A DNA stretch of 64,000 bases, from contig OX421964.1 of the NCBI GenBank assembly GCA_949128115.1, forward strand, positions 15,338,892 through 15,402,891. Reading direction: 5' to 3'. The notes under the pieces were generated by a model, which searched no databases, had not been told where the DNA came from, and saw nothing but the letters and a program-made list of their open reading frames with translations. This DNA is from Anaspis maculata. Taxonomy: Eukaryota > Arthropoda > Insecta > Coleoptera > Scraptiidae. Numbering within the stretch: the stretch's first letter is position 1; each line of letters begins with the position of its first letter. Below are positions 43,114-53,887 of the stretch, piece after piece. The position numbers and the translations under genes were made by a program.

Positions 43114-43316
43114 AGGTGAGACAGCGTCATTCCTATGCACTTGGACAATCTGCCGGAGTCTTGAAGAGAGGTGATCGAGTCATTATTTTATGTATGTTGT
43201 GGCGTGCCGTAGGATTGGTTTGAACGTTGATAGGTTGGCCGGTTGGAACATTCACGCTTAAGGAGGTAAAGACGAGGAATTGTTTGAAATAGTAGCACAA
43301 TCATTACTGATCTTTT

Positions 43317-43408
43317 GCAGGAATGAAATCTGCGAAAAGTTATGGAGTACGGACCCTTGCTTTCAACACGATTAAGCCTTGGAATGCACAAAGAAAAACG
43401 AAAAAGGT
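43317..43408 (+). pseudogene. Possible exon downstream of the THAP remnant
   Basis: A TTTTGCAG acceptor is followed by an open frame containing KSYGVRTLAFNTIKPW that runs into AAAAAG-GTGAAG, a donor-like site. With the THAP donor at 43113 this suggests a short intron. No domain recognised. Confidence 0.25.
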
Positions 43409-43548
43409 GAAGGTCGTTTCTCTTTCTTGTGAATTGAACCTAGCTTAATGACTCAGCCTGAACCGCTTCATGTAATAAATAGAAGCAGACGATGGGAAAT
43501 AGATTGTAGCCATATTACTCTGGCTATGACACATGTGGCATTCCAGAC

Positions 43549-43740
43549 ATGACTCCGTTGAGAGATAAATTCAATGGTAAATTGCTAGGGACCCCTTCTG
43601 TACAAGTTGAAGGATCTCAAGGAGAACTCTTCTATTGGCACTCGCCAGGTGAACTGCTTGGAACTCGGAGGGTCTATGAAAAAATACTGAAAAAGCCTGG
43701 AGAAACTGTGAAGAAACTCAGCAGGGAAACTAGGGGCTGA
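43549..43740 (+). pseudogene. Unrecognised 63-codon frame after a splice-acceptor-like site
   Basis: GTGGCATTCCAG precedes a frame reading MTPLRDKFNGKLLGTPSVQV and ending ETVKKLSRETRG. Function unknown. It may be another exon of the THAP-containing locus or chance. Confidence 0.2.
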
Positions 43741-44011
43741 CCTCTTTCGTACAAATTTTTCCAGCAATTTACTCATTAGACTGCACAGAGAACAAGAAAT
43801 GGGGAAACGCGAAGTTCAAGGTCCCACTTAATATTTAGATTAATAATATGGAAAACATCTGAAGTCTGCCTCTGTTGCGGGTTGGCCACAAGTAAATTAG
43901 CAGTTTATAAAATAACGCAGCTAGTTTTCCATATGGCGGGCACATAGCACTTGTCATGGCATAATCCTGTGTTTTCTGATGTACTTAACTGAAACAATTT
44001 TTTTTGTAGCC

Positions 44012-44251
44012 ATCCACGAGGATGCTGGAAGGCTGCGGTTGGTGGCGTCTGAAATTCCTCTGTGCTATCTTCACATGAAATCAATGGTACTCTCCCAACA
44101 CCATGCTCGCCCCCATGTCCCCAGAAGATTTCGAAGTTTTGTCCAGGTTATCTCAGAAAAATGCAAGATTCATCTGCATTACTGCAGGGAAGTGCAGCCA
44201 AACGTGGATGCAGGAATGAAGAGAGATTTTTGGAGCCACTGTTACCTTTGA
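44012..44251 (+). other. Open frames after a TTTTTTTTGTAG acceptor
   Basis: A strong polypyrimidine-AG precedes three overlapping open frames to about 44251. One contains MSPEDFEVLSRLSQKN, faintly like the start of Harbinger transposases, but nothing that follows supports this. Recorded as a weak exon candidate. Confidence 0.2.
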
Positions 44252-44286
44252 GGTGTCTGTGCGGTGCCCGGAAATCGCAATTTAAA

Positions 44287-45354
44287 GTAAACTGCTGGAC
44301 AACGAAGTTGTCGGTATCGGAAAAATGGTCCAACTTTGGAGGCCAATATCTCCCGATTGCCGATTGCGATTTTCATTTTGTTTGTTGCGTCAACTAGCTC
44401 AATCTTTCCGTAACCCATCCTGTGATAGTGAATGTTAAGAAACTTCATGTGAATTTTCTACAGGGTGATACGTAAAATAGTGCAAAACTGCAACGACTTC
44501 ATCGTATCCCCATTTGTCAAAAAAAATTTTTTTATGTATTCCAATACAAAAATCATGAAGTGTGGTGTCTTATCTCGAAACGGTTTTGAAATTACCCAGA
44601 TTGGAAGTCTAACATTGGAGATACAAATTTTTATGTTGAATGTTACAGATTTGCCTTGTTGGCACGCGGGATTAAGTCACTTTTGATGAATGGATGTTGG
44701 TATTAAGCAAGATTGTTCGTGCAACAGTCCAGGACAATTTGCTGTCAACACAACTTGAATATTTGGTGTGGGGCCAAGCAGGGGGCACTTTTTTGAGTGG
44801 TTGTCACTGCCTGTTTTTCGTACGTTGAATTTAGTCAGAATTTCATCAGAATTTCAGATGTGGAACATGTTCTAATTGCAAGTTCAAGCCCCTGAACATG
44901 GTACCGATGTAAAACTATAGTTTCCGAGTGAAGTAAAGCCCCCCTGGATGTTATACTTTTTGTGCTTGTGCTATGCGTGAGTCAAGCAAATCTGCAACAT
45001 TCAACATAAAAATTTATATCTTTGATGTTAGACTTCCAATCTGGGTAATTCCAAAACAGTTTTGAGATAAGACATCACACTTCATGATTTTTGTGTTAAA
45101 ATAATACCAAAATATTTTTTTGAGAAATGGGGGTACGATGAAGTCGTTGCAATTTTGCACCATTTCACGTATCACCCTGTAGAAAATTCACATGAAGTTT
45201 CTCAAGATTCACTATTACAGGATAGGTTACGGAAAGATTGAGCTAGTTAACGCAACAAACAAAATGGAAATCACAATCGGCAATCGGGAGATATTGACCT
45301 CCAAAGTCGGACCATTTTTCCGATACCGACAACTTCGTTGTCCAGCAGTTTATG
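44287..45354. mobile_element. Concentric palindrome, outer shell
   Basis: AAACTGCTGGACAACGAAG at the left is the inverse of CTTCGTTGTCCAGCAGTTT at the right. The shell arms (about 172 bp each, 44287-44458 and 45182-45354) pair along their length, including CGATTGCCGATTG-type and GAGCTAGTT/AACTAGCTC blocks. The centre is filled by a separate CAGGGTGATACG element. Confidence 0.8.
44461..45179. mobile_element. Foldback element with CAGGGTGATACGT ends at the shell dyad
   Basis: TA-CAGGGTGATACGT at the left and ACGTATCACCCTG-TA at the right are inverted. Arms of about 220 bp pair, including CCAGATTGGAAGTCTAAC against GTTAGACTTCCAATCTGG. Without it the flanks join as GTGAATTTTC-TA-GAAAATTCAC, the exact centre of the outer shell. 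Confidence 0.85.
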
Positions 45355-45550
45355 TTTGGGTCAGTATTTCATCAGGATCTTGTATCACATGCCGAAAGAA
45401 TCTGCAGTATTTTTGCACTCTCCTCCTGGGCAGATTTTTTTTTCGGAAACTGATATCAAGTACTTTTTCAAAGTTGATGAAAAAAATTTTGAAATCCATT
45501 TTACTACTTGCGAAATTGGTTTCACTTCTACTGTTACTGAAATTTGACAA
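45338..45550 (+). other. Unrecognised 69-codon frame
   Basis: The frame contains PPGQIFFSETDIKYFFKVDE and EIHFTTCEIGF. It looks protein-like in composition but I cannot assign it. It lies at the edge of the concentric palindrome. Confidence 0.2.
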
Positions 45551-45629
45551 AGGCTAAAAATGAGCTTCATGGCGAAATTGTTTGATTTACGTAAGAACTC
45601 AATAATAAAATATTTCTATTTTTTTTCAC

Positions 45630-45760
45630 AGGTACTTTGAAGAGAAGTCGTCTCCTGTTGCAAAAGCTATCTCTGATGTGTCCATTAGAACGACTGCATT
45701 GATCTGGAAATATGTGGAGGAAAATGGGGTCACTACTTATCCACAGCTAGGGCGCTAAAT
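45630..45760 (+). other. Possible exon after a TTTTTTTTCACAG acceptor
   Basis: A clean 3' splice-site-like tract is followed by a frame reading YFEEKSSPVAKAISDVSIRT, then WKYVEENGVTTYPQLGR, and a stop. No domain recognised; no partner exon is proven. Confidence 0.25.
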
Positions 45761-46947
45761 GAAGATTGCCTTTGTTTAATACCATAGGATCGAGGACCGT
45801 ACCTACAGATACATCTAGTGGCAAATCAATCGCAGCTATTACAAGTTCAACGAATCAAATTTTGATTGAGCTCACCCTCGAGCTCAGCAAACCAATTTTT
45901 TTATGAAATTATGAGAAGAAAGAACACACCAGCTTGTTCTAGCGATCTTGTCATCAATCATCATTCATAAAAACGGATGTTATACCAGGCCGACGATATA
46001 CCAGACCTGCAACAGCAATCTGAATACCCTGGCATCATACATACCAAGCAGATCACACCTATAATACGTCACTACTATTTTCGATTCCCAGTTCTGATGC
46101 ACATCCTTTCTTAACATGAAAAAGGAATGTACCAGATGACCAGTTTGAAGTGTCCGATGATCGCGTTGCTATAAAATAATTATTGTTTTGGTCCAGCATC
46201 CTGCAATTTTTTGAAGTGATTCCGTACCAGAAAGTATACCTATGTGACGTCAGAGCAGAACTAGAAAAAAAAATGCAAGATTCTACTTCTACATGAGAGC
46301 AAAAGAAGATTTCTCTTGGTTTATCTGCAAAAACCGTGAAACAAATTGTATAATAGAAGATCCGTCATTGCTATGTTTGGTATTCTTTGGTAGTGCAGAA
46401 GGCGGAATGATAATCACACAAGCAAGATAAGAAAAATGGTCGTAAGACAAAAGGAAAGTTCAACATTCTGTTGATACATAATTTATTTATTTGATTGTTT
46501 CGTTAATAGACTGAATTTGTTATAATTTAATCAGGTACTGTGGTAATAAAAATATAGAATGAAAATACAATGATTTTGAATTTTTCGGGACTGATTTAGG
46601 TTAATAGCAAGTTAATAGGTTGAATAGTCTCCTTGGGTAAAATAGTGACGATTTGAAATTTCGCGGGGTTTCAGGGCGCAGGGCTGCAACCTCGCAAAGA
46701 AAAAAAACTTGCAAACAAAAAATAGAACTCTCGGGATGACGTCATTGTGAGCATTCAAGGTCATTTTAGAAGCGACCGCGTTTTTGGCGCGAAAAAAAAA
46801 AAACTTTGATCTTCATTCAAAGGATGGGGAAATTTTTTTTATTTTTTTTTTGGGGCGGAAATTATTGTGGATAACGTTTTTAATGATTTTATGAGGTAAT
46901 CGTCTTGAAATAAAATTCATGCAAGGATGGCATCGATCGAGTAAGCC
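45761..46947. other. Unassigned AT-rich sequence
   Basis: Nothing recognised. The last ~100 bp, after an A/T homopolymer region near 46795-46855, may be 5' sequence of the Jockey element. Confidence 0.25.
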
Positions 46948-47795
46948 ATTCCCCCGATCATCATCAGAGACAAAGAAAAATGGCTTGCCATCTCCCACAG
47001 ACTGAAAACCAAGGACATTTCCTACACCAAGGCGAAAACTGTCTCAGAAGAGGATTACCGCAAACTGTACAAAATGTTGGATGAATCGAACCAGCAGTTC
47101 CACACGTACCAACTCAAAAGCGAAAAAAAACTCAAAACAGTATTGCGAAGCGTAATACAGGAAATCGACTTCAAGGACGTAAAGGCCGACCTGGCCCAGC
47201 AAGGCTATCCCACAACAAAGATAGTTCGCATGATGGGGCGCAACCCGCTCCACTGGTCCTGGTGGAAATCAGCAAGGACTATAAATCTATATACGACCTA
47301 CGCTACTGCTGCGGACTGTCCGTGGCCGTCGAACCCCTCAAACTAAAAGCTGACGTCATCCAATGCCACCGATGCCAGCTCTTTGGCCATGCTCAGAAGA
47401 ATTGTCACGCCGACTACAAATGTCTTAAGTGCGGTAATGGGCACTCCACCCATTTCTGTGAAAAACCCAAGACAACCCCCCGAAGTGCGCAAACTGTGAA
47501 GGAGAGCACCTATCCAGCTCGAAAAACTTGCAAACACAACCCCAACAACCCCTCTCAACCTAAAACAAGCCAGGAAAAAACAAGCAACAGGACATATGTA
47601 GCAGCCGCAGAAATCAAACCAGCCACTGCTATACCAACCCCGAACACCCATCCAAGGGATTCCAAAGAACTGGCCACCCTCGTGGGAGAAATGTTGATTC
47701 AGTTCGTGGCCCAAAAACCAAGTAACGCCGACAAGATGTCCTTCTTGGACAAAACGCAAAAACTCATCACACTCTTCGAACACCAACATGCATAA
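46948..47795 (+). pseudogene. Jockey ORF1 (gag-like, PRE_C2HC and CCHC knuckles)
   Basis: The first frame opens with IPPIIIRDKEKWLAISHRL and continues through YTKAKTVSEEDYRKLYKMLD and FHTYQLKSEKKLKTVLRSV, the conserved N-terminal part of Jockey ORF1. Near 47255 the frame shifts. The second frame gives the zinc knuckles CHRCQLFGHAQKNC and CLKCGNGHSTHFC, then a Pro/Thr-rich tail ending TLFEHQHA. This protein would coat the element RNA. The last codons overlap the ORF2 start as ATGCATAA (47788-47795). The upstream Met is missing. Confidence 0.85.
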
Positions 47796-47858
47796 ACACC
47801 GCCCTCCAAAGGCATTGAAGATGGCCGCATGGAACGCCAACGGACTAACATTAAAACA
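47788..47858 (+). pseudogene. Jockey ORF2, first segment
   Basis: ORF2 opens at ATG 47788 within the ORF1 stop region and gives PPKALKMAAWNANGLTLK, the W-N-A-N-G-L signature that starts the endonuclease domain. It is cut after 47858 by the Helentron-like element. Confidence 0.85.
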
Positions 47859-47968
47859 AGCGAATATGCCTCATGGGCATGAGGCTCAGTAGCGCACTTC
47901 CTTTTTGGAGGATTAGTGAACGCAAGATGTTAAGTGATTAGGGTTCTACCGTCTTGGGCAAAAAATTG

Positions 47969-48365
47969 CAATATGGCGGCCAAAATATCGACAGAATCAT
48001 GAAATTCGGCTTGAAAATCAAAATGATCGTACTAGACAAGGGTTAGTTCCAAGTTTCATGAAAATTGTTCCACTAACAAGAGATTTCAATATGGCGGCCA
48101 AGATGGCGGCAGAATTATGAAACTCAGCTTGAAAATAGGAATGATCGTACGAGACAAGCGTAACTCTCAAGTTTCATGAAAATCTTTCCACTTATAAGAG
48201 ATTTCAATATGGCGGCCAAGATGGTGGGGCAATCATAAGATTTGGCTTGAAAATAAGAATGATCGTACTAGACAAGGGTGAGTTTCAAGTTTCATGACAA
48301 TCGTTCCACTAATAAGAAATTTCAATATGGCAGCCAAGATGGCGGCCGAATTATGAAAGCCAACC
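47969..48365. repeat. 118-bp tandem repeats with CAATATGGCGGCC
   Basis: CAATATGG restarts at 47969, 48087, 48205 and 48323, exactly 118 bp apart. Each unit holds AAGATGGCGG-like text, CTTGAAAATAAGAATGATCG, GACAAGGGT and AGTTTCATGA. The same array is inverted at about 59690-60060. Confidence 0.9.
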
Positions 48366-48635
48366 TGCCTATTTGGTCCTTGAGGACCTAAGCTATCCAC
48401 CGGATAAAGTTCAATCTTCAACGGCTGTAGCTTTATTTCCCGAGGAGAAGTTCAACTTCATCGAAGTGCACAGGAGATCTCTGTTTTTTGAGAATAATGA
48501 TAACGATGTATGGATAACAAAAATAGTGCCCATTGGCCACCCTTGGAGACATCAGCTATTAATCGGAAAAAAGTTCCAAGACTCTTGTTTCAATTCTCGA
48601 GAAGGAGTACAGCGTCTTAATTTCTGCACGGACTC

Positions 48636-48636
48636 G

Positions 48637-48668
<32 letters not shown>
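48636..48668. repeat. (GACA)n microsatellite
   Basis: About seven GACA units; the inverted copy is (TGTC)n at 59394-59421. Confidence 0.95.
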
Positions 48669-48671
<3 letters not shown>

Positions 48672-48969
48672 CGGCCACATAAGCGTCATTCTGTTACTTA
48701 TATAAAAAAATGTGCTCCAACTGATTTCGACCTCCTGAACACGAATATCGGGTTCACTTTTGAATTGGAACATTTCTTTTTTATCGAAAAACCGAAAAAA
48801 TGGTAGCCTTGTCACATGATTTTTAGTGATACCTACCTACTTTTTTTTTGTTATTGAGCGAACATGTTTCGTAATTTGAGTGCCATTATCCTTCAGGTAC
48901 CTAGTATTGGCTATTTCAAAATGTTCAATTACTATTTCGGCACGTCTGATTTTAAATTTGTAGGGTCGT

Positions 48970-49715
48970 GTAATATGCGCCGAGCCGTGGCTTTGCGGCC
49001 GTTTTCAAAAATCGATAACAATTGACCTAACGGTCGGATTGAAGTGGGGTTTTTGTCAAAAGAAAGTTCAAATTGTTCTCTAAATATAATGCCGTACATT
49101 CAGTGATGTATTTCATTAAGAAATTGTAGTTGCCTGCATATCGCAACTTTCTACATCTTACCGCGAATGCCAGCACTTGATCGGCGAAGCCGCCCTACAC
49201 CAAAATGTTATTTTTGTAATTGTTCATGATTATTTCGGCAACATTTTTCTTGATTCGCGTACCAAGGCCATGAGCTACCCATTCGAGTTGGAATATTTTC
49301 TGTATTAAATTTCGTTTTGTTCGGAGGAAAGGATATCAAGCACCAGCAAGCAACGAATAAATCATTTGCGGCCGAGCCGTAGTTTCGGAGTCATGTTCAA
49401 AAATTAATAACTACTAATCGGCACCTCGCACCGATGTGAAATTTTCATTAAAATAAAGTTCAAATCATCCTCTAAATATAACTCCGCATATGTATTATGG
49501 TAAAATGATAAGATCGGGTACTTCCTCGCATGTGATAACTTTCGAGATCAGGCCGGCTTCTGAAATGCAGCATTCAACGGCGATGCCGCGTCACACTAAA
49601 TTGTTATTATTGTCATTGTTTATTATTATTTCGTCAAGATTTTTCTTGGTTCGGGATACAAGGTCATGAGCTACCCAATGGAGTAAAAATTTTTCGCAAA
49701 AACCTTTTCGTCTAG
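48970..49715. repeat. Diverged ~375-bp tandem duplication inside the Helentron-like element
   Basis: Blocks recur in order at about 375-bp spacing: TTTGCGGCCG, AAAGTTCAAATYRTYCTCT, CTAAATATAA, CATGATTATTTCGGC/TATTATTTCGTC, TTTTTCTTGRTTCG and CATGAGCTACCCA. The copies differ at many positions. Confidence 0.75.
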
Positions 49716-49806
49716 GACTAGATGCTGGGACGGACGGACGGACGGACGGACGGACGGACAAAGCGAGGACAAAAGCGCCTTCCCGTTTGGAGAAGTGCGC
49801 TAAAAA

Positions 49807-49920
49807 CACGAATTAAGAACTTTCATCGAAGAACACCACATCGATCTCATGCTGGTGTCCGAAACTCACCTCAAGCCAACACAGACGCCAAACATTCCAA
49901 ACTTAGCCCAGGCGCCAGGG
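49807..49920 (+). pseudogene. Jockey ORF2 endonuclease, second segment
   Basis: The frame reads ELRTFIEEHHIDLMLVSETH, the conserved endonuclease strand ending in the catalytic-Glu motif (S-E-T-H), then PNLAQAPG. It is bounded on the left by the Helentron-like element and on the right by the foldback element. Confidence 0.85.
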
Positions 49921-51263
49921 AAAACAATAAGGAAATAATTGTTTCCTGGCTGGAAACTAGCTTAAAACGATCTGTGTAGCTTAGGTTTTGACATACTAGT
50001 TTCCCCCCTTTCGAAAATGTCGGCGTCATGTCGCCATCATCAACAAGAAGTGTACCAGCGTGGTTTTTGCCGGATATTTTGATTTTGGGTCATCTGACAG
50101 CAAAAGATGTAGGAAGTCATTTTGAAGCCTATGAAATTCTCTACAGTTTGGTTTTTCAATCAATTTTCTGTGACCTATGGTCTTCAAGATAGAGCTTCTG
50201 GAAGCGAGAGTCATTGTCGTGGAAGCTCCATGGCCACTTGACTAGAAAAACAAAAATGTCGATGTGACAAAAAAAAATTTCAAAATGAGAATACTCAAAA
50301 ATTCTTCACGCTATAGTTGCGGTGATAGTCTTAAACCCTTCCCCTTGAACCGTAGATTACGAATAATGAAAAGTCAAAAACGTGACATTGTACATATACA
50401 GGGTGTACTACGGGAATCAAATCAGAACAGAGAAATTTGACATATTTCTTCGATTTAGCCTATGCGAAACTCTAAGCACTTATCACGAGTCGAATATCAA
50501 TATGCATTGCTCTGTAAGCTTCACTTGATACACTTAAGAAGTGGTCAGCACACAGCCTTCCTGTAAAATGTTTTGAAGGCCCTCTGAAATCATCAAAATT
50601 TACAGTAGCAAGAAATGTATGTAACAGTATATTATATACCAAGGAACCAAAGTGAATTTTTGATCCCTTGGGTGAAGTTTGTTGCTCGAGGGCCCTTTGG
50701 GTCCAAATCCCCAAATAAAAAATTCACTGTTGTCCCTTGGTATATAATATACTGTTATATACATTCCTTGGTACTGTAAACTTTTCTATATTAGTAATCA
50801 ACGGTTCAAGAGAAAGAGTTTAAGACCATCACCGCAACTATAGCATGAAAGATTCTCGAGAAATCTCATTTTTAAATTTTTTTGTCACATCGACATTTTA
50901 GTTTTTTGAGTCAAGAGTAGCCATGGAGCTTTTACGACAATGCCTCTCGCTTCCAGAAGCTCTATCTCAAAAGCTATAGGTCGCAGAAAGGTCATTTAAA
51001 AACTATTCCGTTGGGAAATTCATTGGTTTCAAAATGACTTCCTACATCTTTTGCTGTCAGATGGCCCAAAATCAAGATATTCGGCAAAAACCACGCTGGT
51101 GCACTTCTTGTTGATGATGGCGACATGACGCCGACATTTCCGGAAGGGGGGAAATTAGTATGTCAAAACCTAAGCCACACAGATCGTTTTAAGCTAGTTT
51201 CCAGCCAGGAAACAATTATTTCCTTATTGAGCTGATTTTTGCTCCCTGGCGCCTGGGCTAAAC
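49901..51263. mobile_element. Foldback element whose arms include LINE sequence
   Basis: Outer arms: TTAGCCCAGGCGCCAGGG (49903-49920) and its inverse CCCTGGCGCCTGGGCTAA (51244-51261). Then AATAAGGAAATAATTG, CTGGCTGGAAACTAGCTT and GTCGCCATCATCAACAAGAAG pair with right-arm inverses. The innermost pair is TAACAGTATATTATATACCA at 50620 against its inverse at 50738. The outermost ~18 bp code for LINE ORF2 residues on the left, so the palindrome extends into the target gene. Confidence 0.85.
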
Positions 51264-52550
51264 TATATACCTACGTTATCTACAAAACCGATAGGCCGAT
51301 CGCTCGAGGTGGCAGCACAGCCATCTACATCAAGAACACCATCCTGCACTGCGAACTACCTCACCTTGAAACCGAGCAAATTGAAGTCACCAGCCTCCAA
51401 GTGTCGCTTCAATCCGGCCCCATCAGAGTACATTCCGCCTACTACTCGCCATCCAAGCCCTGGCCCCCCCAGGACATGAAGAAAATCTTCAACTCGAGGC
51501 ACCCAGCCATCCTCTTCGGCGACCTAAACGCGAAGCACACTGACTGGAACTCCAAAAGGAACTGCCACCGAGGCATTCTCCTCAAAAAGTTTGCACACCC
51601 GTACAACGTCATTGCAGCGGGCCCAACAGACCCTACACACCTGCACCCGACCAGCTCGGACGTCCTCGACATAGCTCTTCTGAAAAACATTCCGCTCAAC
51701 TTTGATCTCCGCACAATACCAAATCTGACTTCAGACCACCTTCCCGTGGTCATAACGCTGGGCGACCCAGTCGACAGCGACGAAACAAAAGAAATCCGAT
51801 CCATCAACTGGGAGATGTTCCGGGACAAGGCCTCAGCCTTTCCTATTCCGATTATCAGCAACGCTGCAGAACTCAACGCAGCAGTGGACACACTCGAGAA
51901 ACAAATCAAGCAAGCGCTAAACGAGTCCACCAGAACCAAGAAGGTGCAATATACCAAGACCAACTTCTGCAGCACCTACAACAGTTGCTTCGGAACAAGA
52001 ACAGAGCTAAGAAGACCTGCAGCCGAGCCCTAAACCCTGTCGACAAAAACGAGCTGAACAGGGCATCTAACCAACTCAAGAACGCTCTCTCCGAGTGGAA
52101 TAACGGAAAATGGGATGAGAAACTGGACAGCCTTCAATCAGAGGATACCAGTCTTTGGAAAATGACCAGAGCACTGTCGAAGAAACGAAGCTGGAAATGC
52201 CACGCTAGTCATAACAATAAAACGTATTTCTCTGATGCCGATAAAGCGGAAGTCTTCGCCCAAACGATGGCCGACCAATTTGCAACGAATGCAACTCGAA
52301 GAGAAGAAAAGGACACCGCTAAAAAAATCAAGGAGCTCAAAAAGAACGTCAACCTTCCTCAAGACCTCCTTCGCCACGAACCGGCAGAAATCCGAAAGTA
52401 CATCAAGCTACTGAGAAAGAAAAAAGCCCCAGGCCCAGATACTATCAACAACCTGACTCTTCAAAATTTTCCACCGAAGACAATCGCCCACATAAGTCGA
52501 TCGCCAACGCAGTCCTGCGCCTGAAAAAATTCCCAACAGCCTAGAAAACT
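51264..52550 (+). pseudogene. Jockey ORF2, rest of endonuclease and linker
   Basis: After the foldback element the frame resumes with YKTDRPIARGGSTAIYIKN. Endonuclease motifs include AILFGDLNAKHTDWNS (catalytic Asp/Asn) and LTSDHLPVVITLG (catalytic SDH). A frameshift near 52000 leads to the linker with LNRASNQLKNALSEWNNGKW and RKYIKLLRKKKAPGPDTINN, the start of the RT. A further break lies near 52525. Confidence 0.85.
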
Positions 52551-53765
52551 GCAAAAGTAGTGATGATTCCTAAGCCCGGTAAACCCCAACAAGACCCGAC
52601 CTCTTCGATAAGTCTGCTCTCTTCGCTCAGCAAGGTCATCGAAAAATGCATACTAGCGAGACTCAACGATGAAACCACAGCGCTCAACGTACTGTCGGAC
52701 GAACAATTCGGCTTCAGGAACCACCATTCAACAGTACACCAGGTCACCAGAGTCGTCGACCGCGTGCTGGAGGGATTCAACAGACATCGAAAAACCGTCT
52801 CTCTTTTATACTTGACTTATCCAAAGCTTTCGACAAGGTCTGGCATCAAGGCATCATCCTCAAGATGCTCCAGCGAGGATACTCCATAAACCTGATTCAA
52901 CTCATCAAGTCTTACCTAACTGGCCGACACTTCTTCATCAGTATCGGAGAAACTTCGTCAAATATGCAAAAAATCCGCACAGGAGCTCCCCAGGGATCTG
53001 TACTCGGGCCGCTCCTGTTTAACATCTACCCATCGGACTTACCCAAACTTCCTCACATCGAAATAGCACAATTCGCCGACGACACGGCGCTCTTCACTCA
53101 ATCAATTTTTGCCTCGCAGATCGTTTCAAGACTTCAACTCGGGATCGAAAAACTGACGGCCTGGTTTCGCAAATGGAAGTTCCAGTTGAACGCTAACAAA
53201 ACTGAAGCAGTCTACTTCCACACCGCAACCAAAAGAAGCACTTAACTTGAGAAACCCATCAGAGTGAACGGCCACTGTGTACCTTGAACTGACCATGCCA
53301 AGTACCTCGGCATCACACTCGATAGAAAACTGAATTTCAATAGACACACCGAGGACACCAGGGAAAAAACACTGCAGAAACTCCACTGCCTGTTCCCACT
53401 TATCGATAGGAACAGCAAACTATCCACAAAAAAACAAATCACACATCTACAGTGTCATCATGCTCCCAACCATGACGTACGGAATCCAAGCCTGGAACCA
53501 GATGTCCGAAACCAATCTCCGAAAACTACAAACACCACAAAACCGAATTCTACGAATGAGCGTCAATGCCCCCTGGTACATCACGAACAGACAACTCCAC
53601 AACGACCTAAACATCAAAACCATCAAAGAACTGACAAAAGAACGCACCACCAAATTCTTCGACAACCTCATAGGCCACCCGAACCCTCTCATTGATGCCC
53701 TCACCATCACAGACCTGAGCGGCGCCCCGCCGCGAAAGCGACCAAGACTCATCACTCTCACGTGA
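52551..53765 (+). pseudogene. Jockey ORF2 reverse transcriptase and C-terminus
   Basis: RT blocks in order: VVMIPKPGKPQQDPT, ISLLSSLSKVIEKCIL, LSDEQFGFRNHHST, a frameshift near 52805 within the LSKAFDKVW block, then GAPQGSVLGPLLFNIYPSDL and EIAQFADDTALF (catalytic FADD at 53072-53083). Stops follow near 53243 and 53286. The C-terminal frame 53460-53765 has MLPTMTYGIQAW and RILRMSVNAPWYITN, typical of the Jockey C-terminal region. It would prime target-directed reverse transcription; this copy cannot be translated as one protein. Confidence 0.9.
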
Positions 53766-53887
53766 TAAGACCAATCATCCAACCATAACCGGGCACTCAA
53801 CCCAACATAAAGGAGCTTCAAGGCCTCATCAGGAACACGATATCACATCGGAAATAGGCCACCGGAGCGTCTTAAGAAGCTGCTAGA

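Larger units (their letters stand above)
47855..49806 (-). mobile_element. Helentron-like non-autonomous element (HINE/DINE-1 type), family 1 copy A
   Basis: Read on the minus strand: T run, TAGCGCACTTCTCCAAACGG, a (GTCC)n microsatellite, two diverged ~375-bp repeats, a (GTCT)n microsatellite, a 118-bp tandem array, AGTGCGCTACTGAG (subterminal repeat inverted), hairpin GCCTCATG-CC-CATGAGGC, and ATATTCGCTTGTTT. An inverted copy with the same order lies at 58263-60165. The LINE flanks rejoin in frame if the element lies between two T residues; a 6-bp AAAACA duplication is the alternative reading. Confidence 0.8.
46948..53765 (+). mobile_element. Decayed Jockey-clade LINE with two large insertions
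   Basis: ORF1 (zinc-knuckle gag-like) and ORF2 (APE endonuclease plus reverse transcriptase) occur in order on the plus strand. ORF2 is interrupted by a Helentron-like element (about 47855-49806) and a foldback element (49921-51243). Several frameshifts and stops are spread through it. The 5' end is truncated or undetected, and I saw no clear poly(A) tail. Confidence 0.85.

Noticed and set aside
44012..44251. Harbinger transposase
   Set aside because: Only a short MSPEDFEVL-like string suggests it; no catalytic motif follows.
47853..49808. 6-bp AAAACA target duplication as proof of a cut-and-paste element
   Set aside because: The second copy lacks a matching duplication, and the T-rich termini explain the repeat under Helentron-type insertion.
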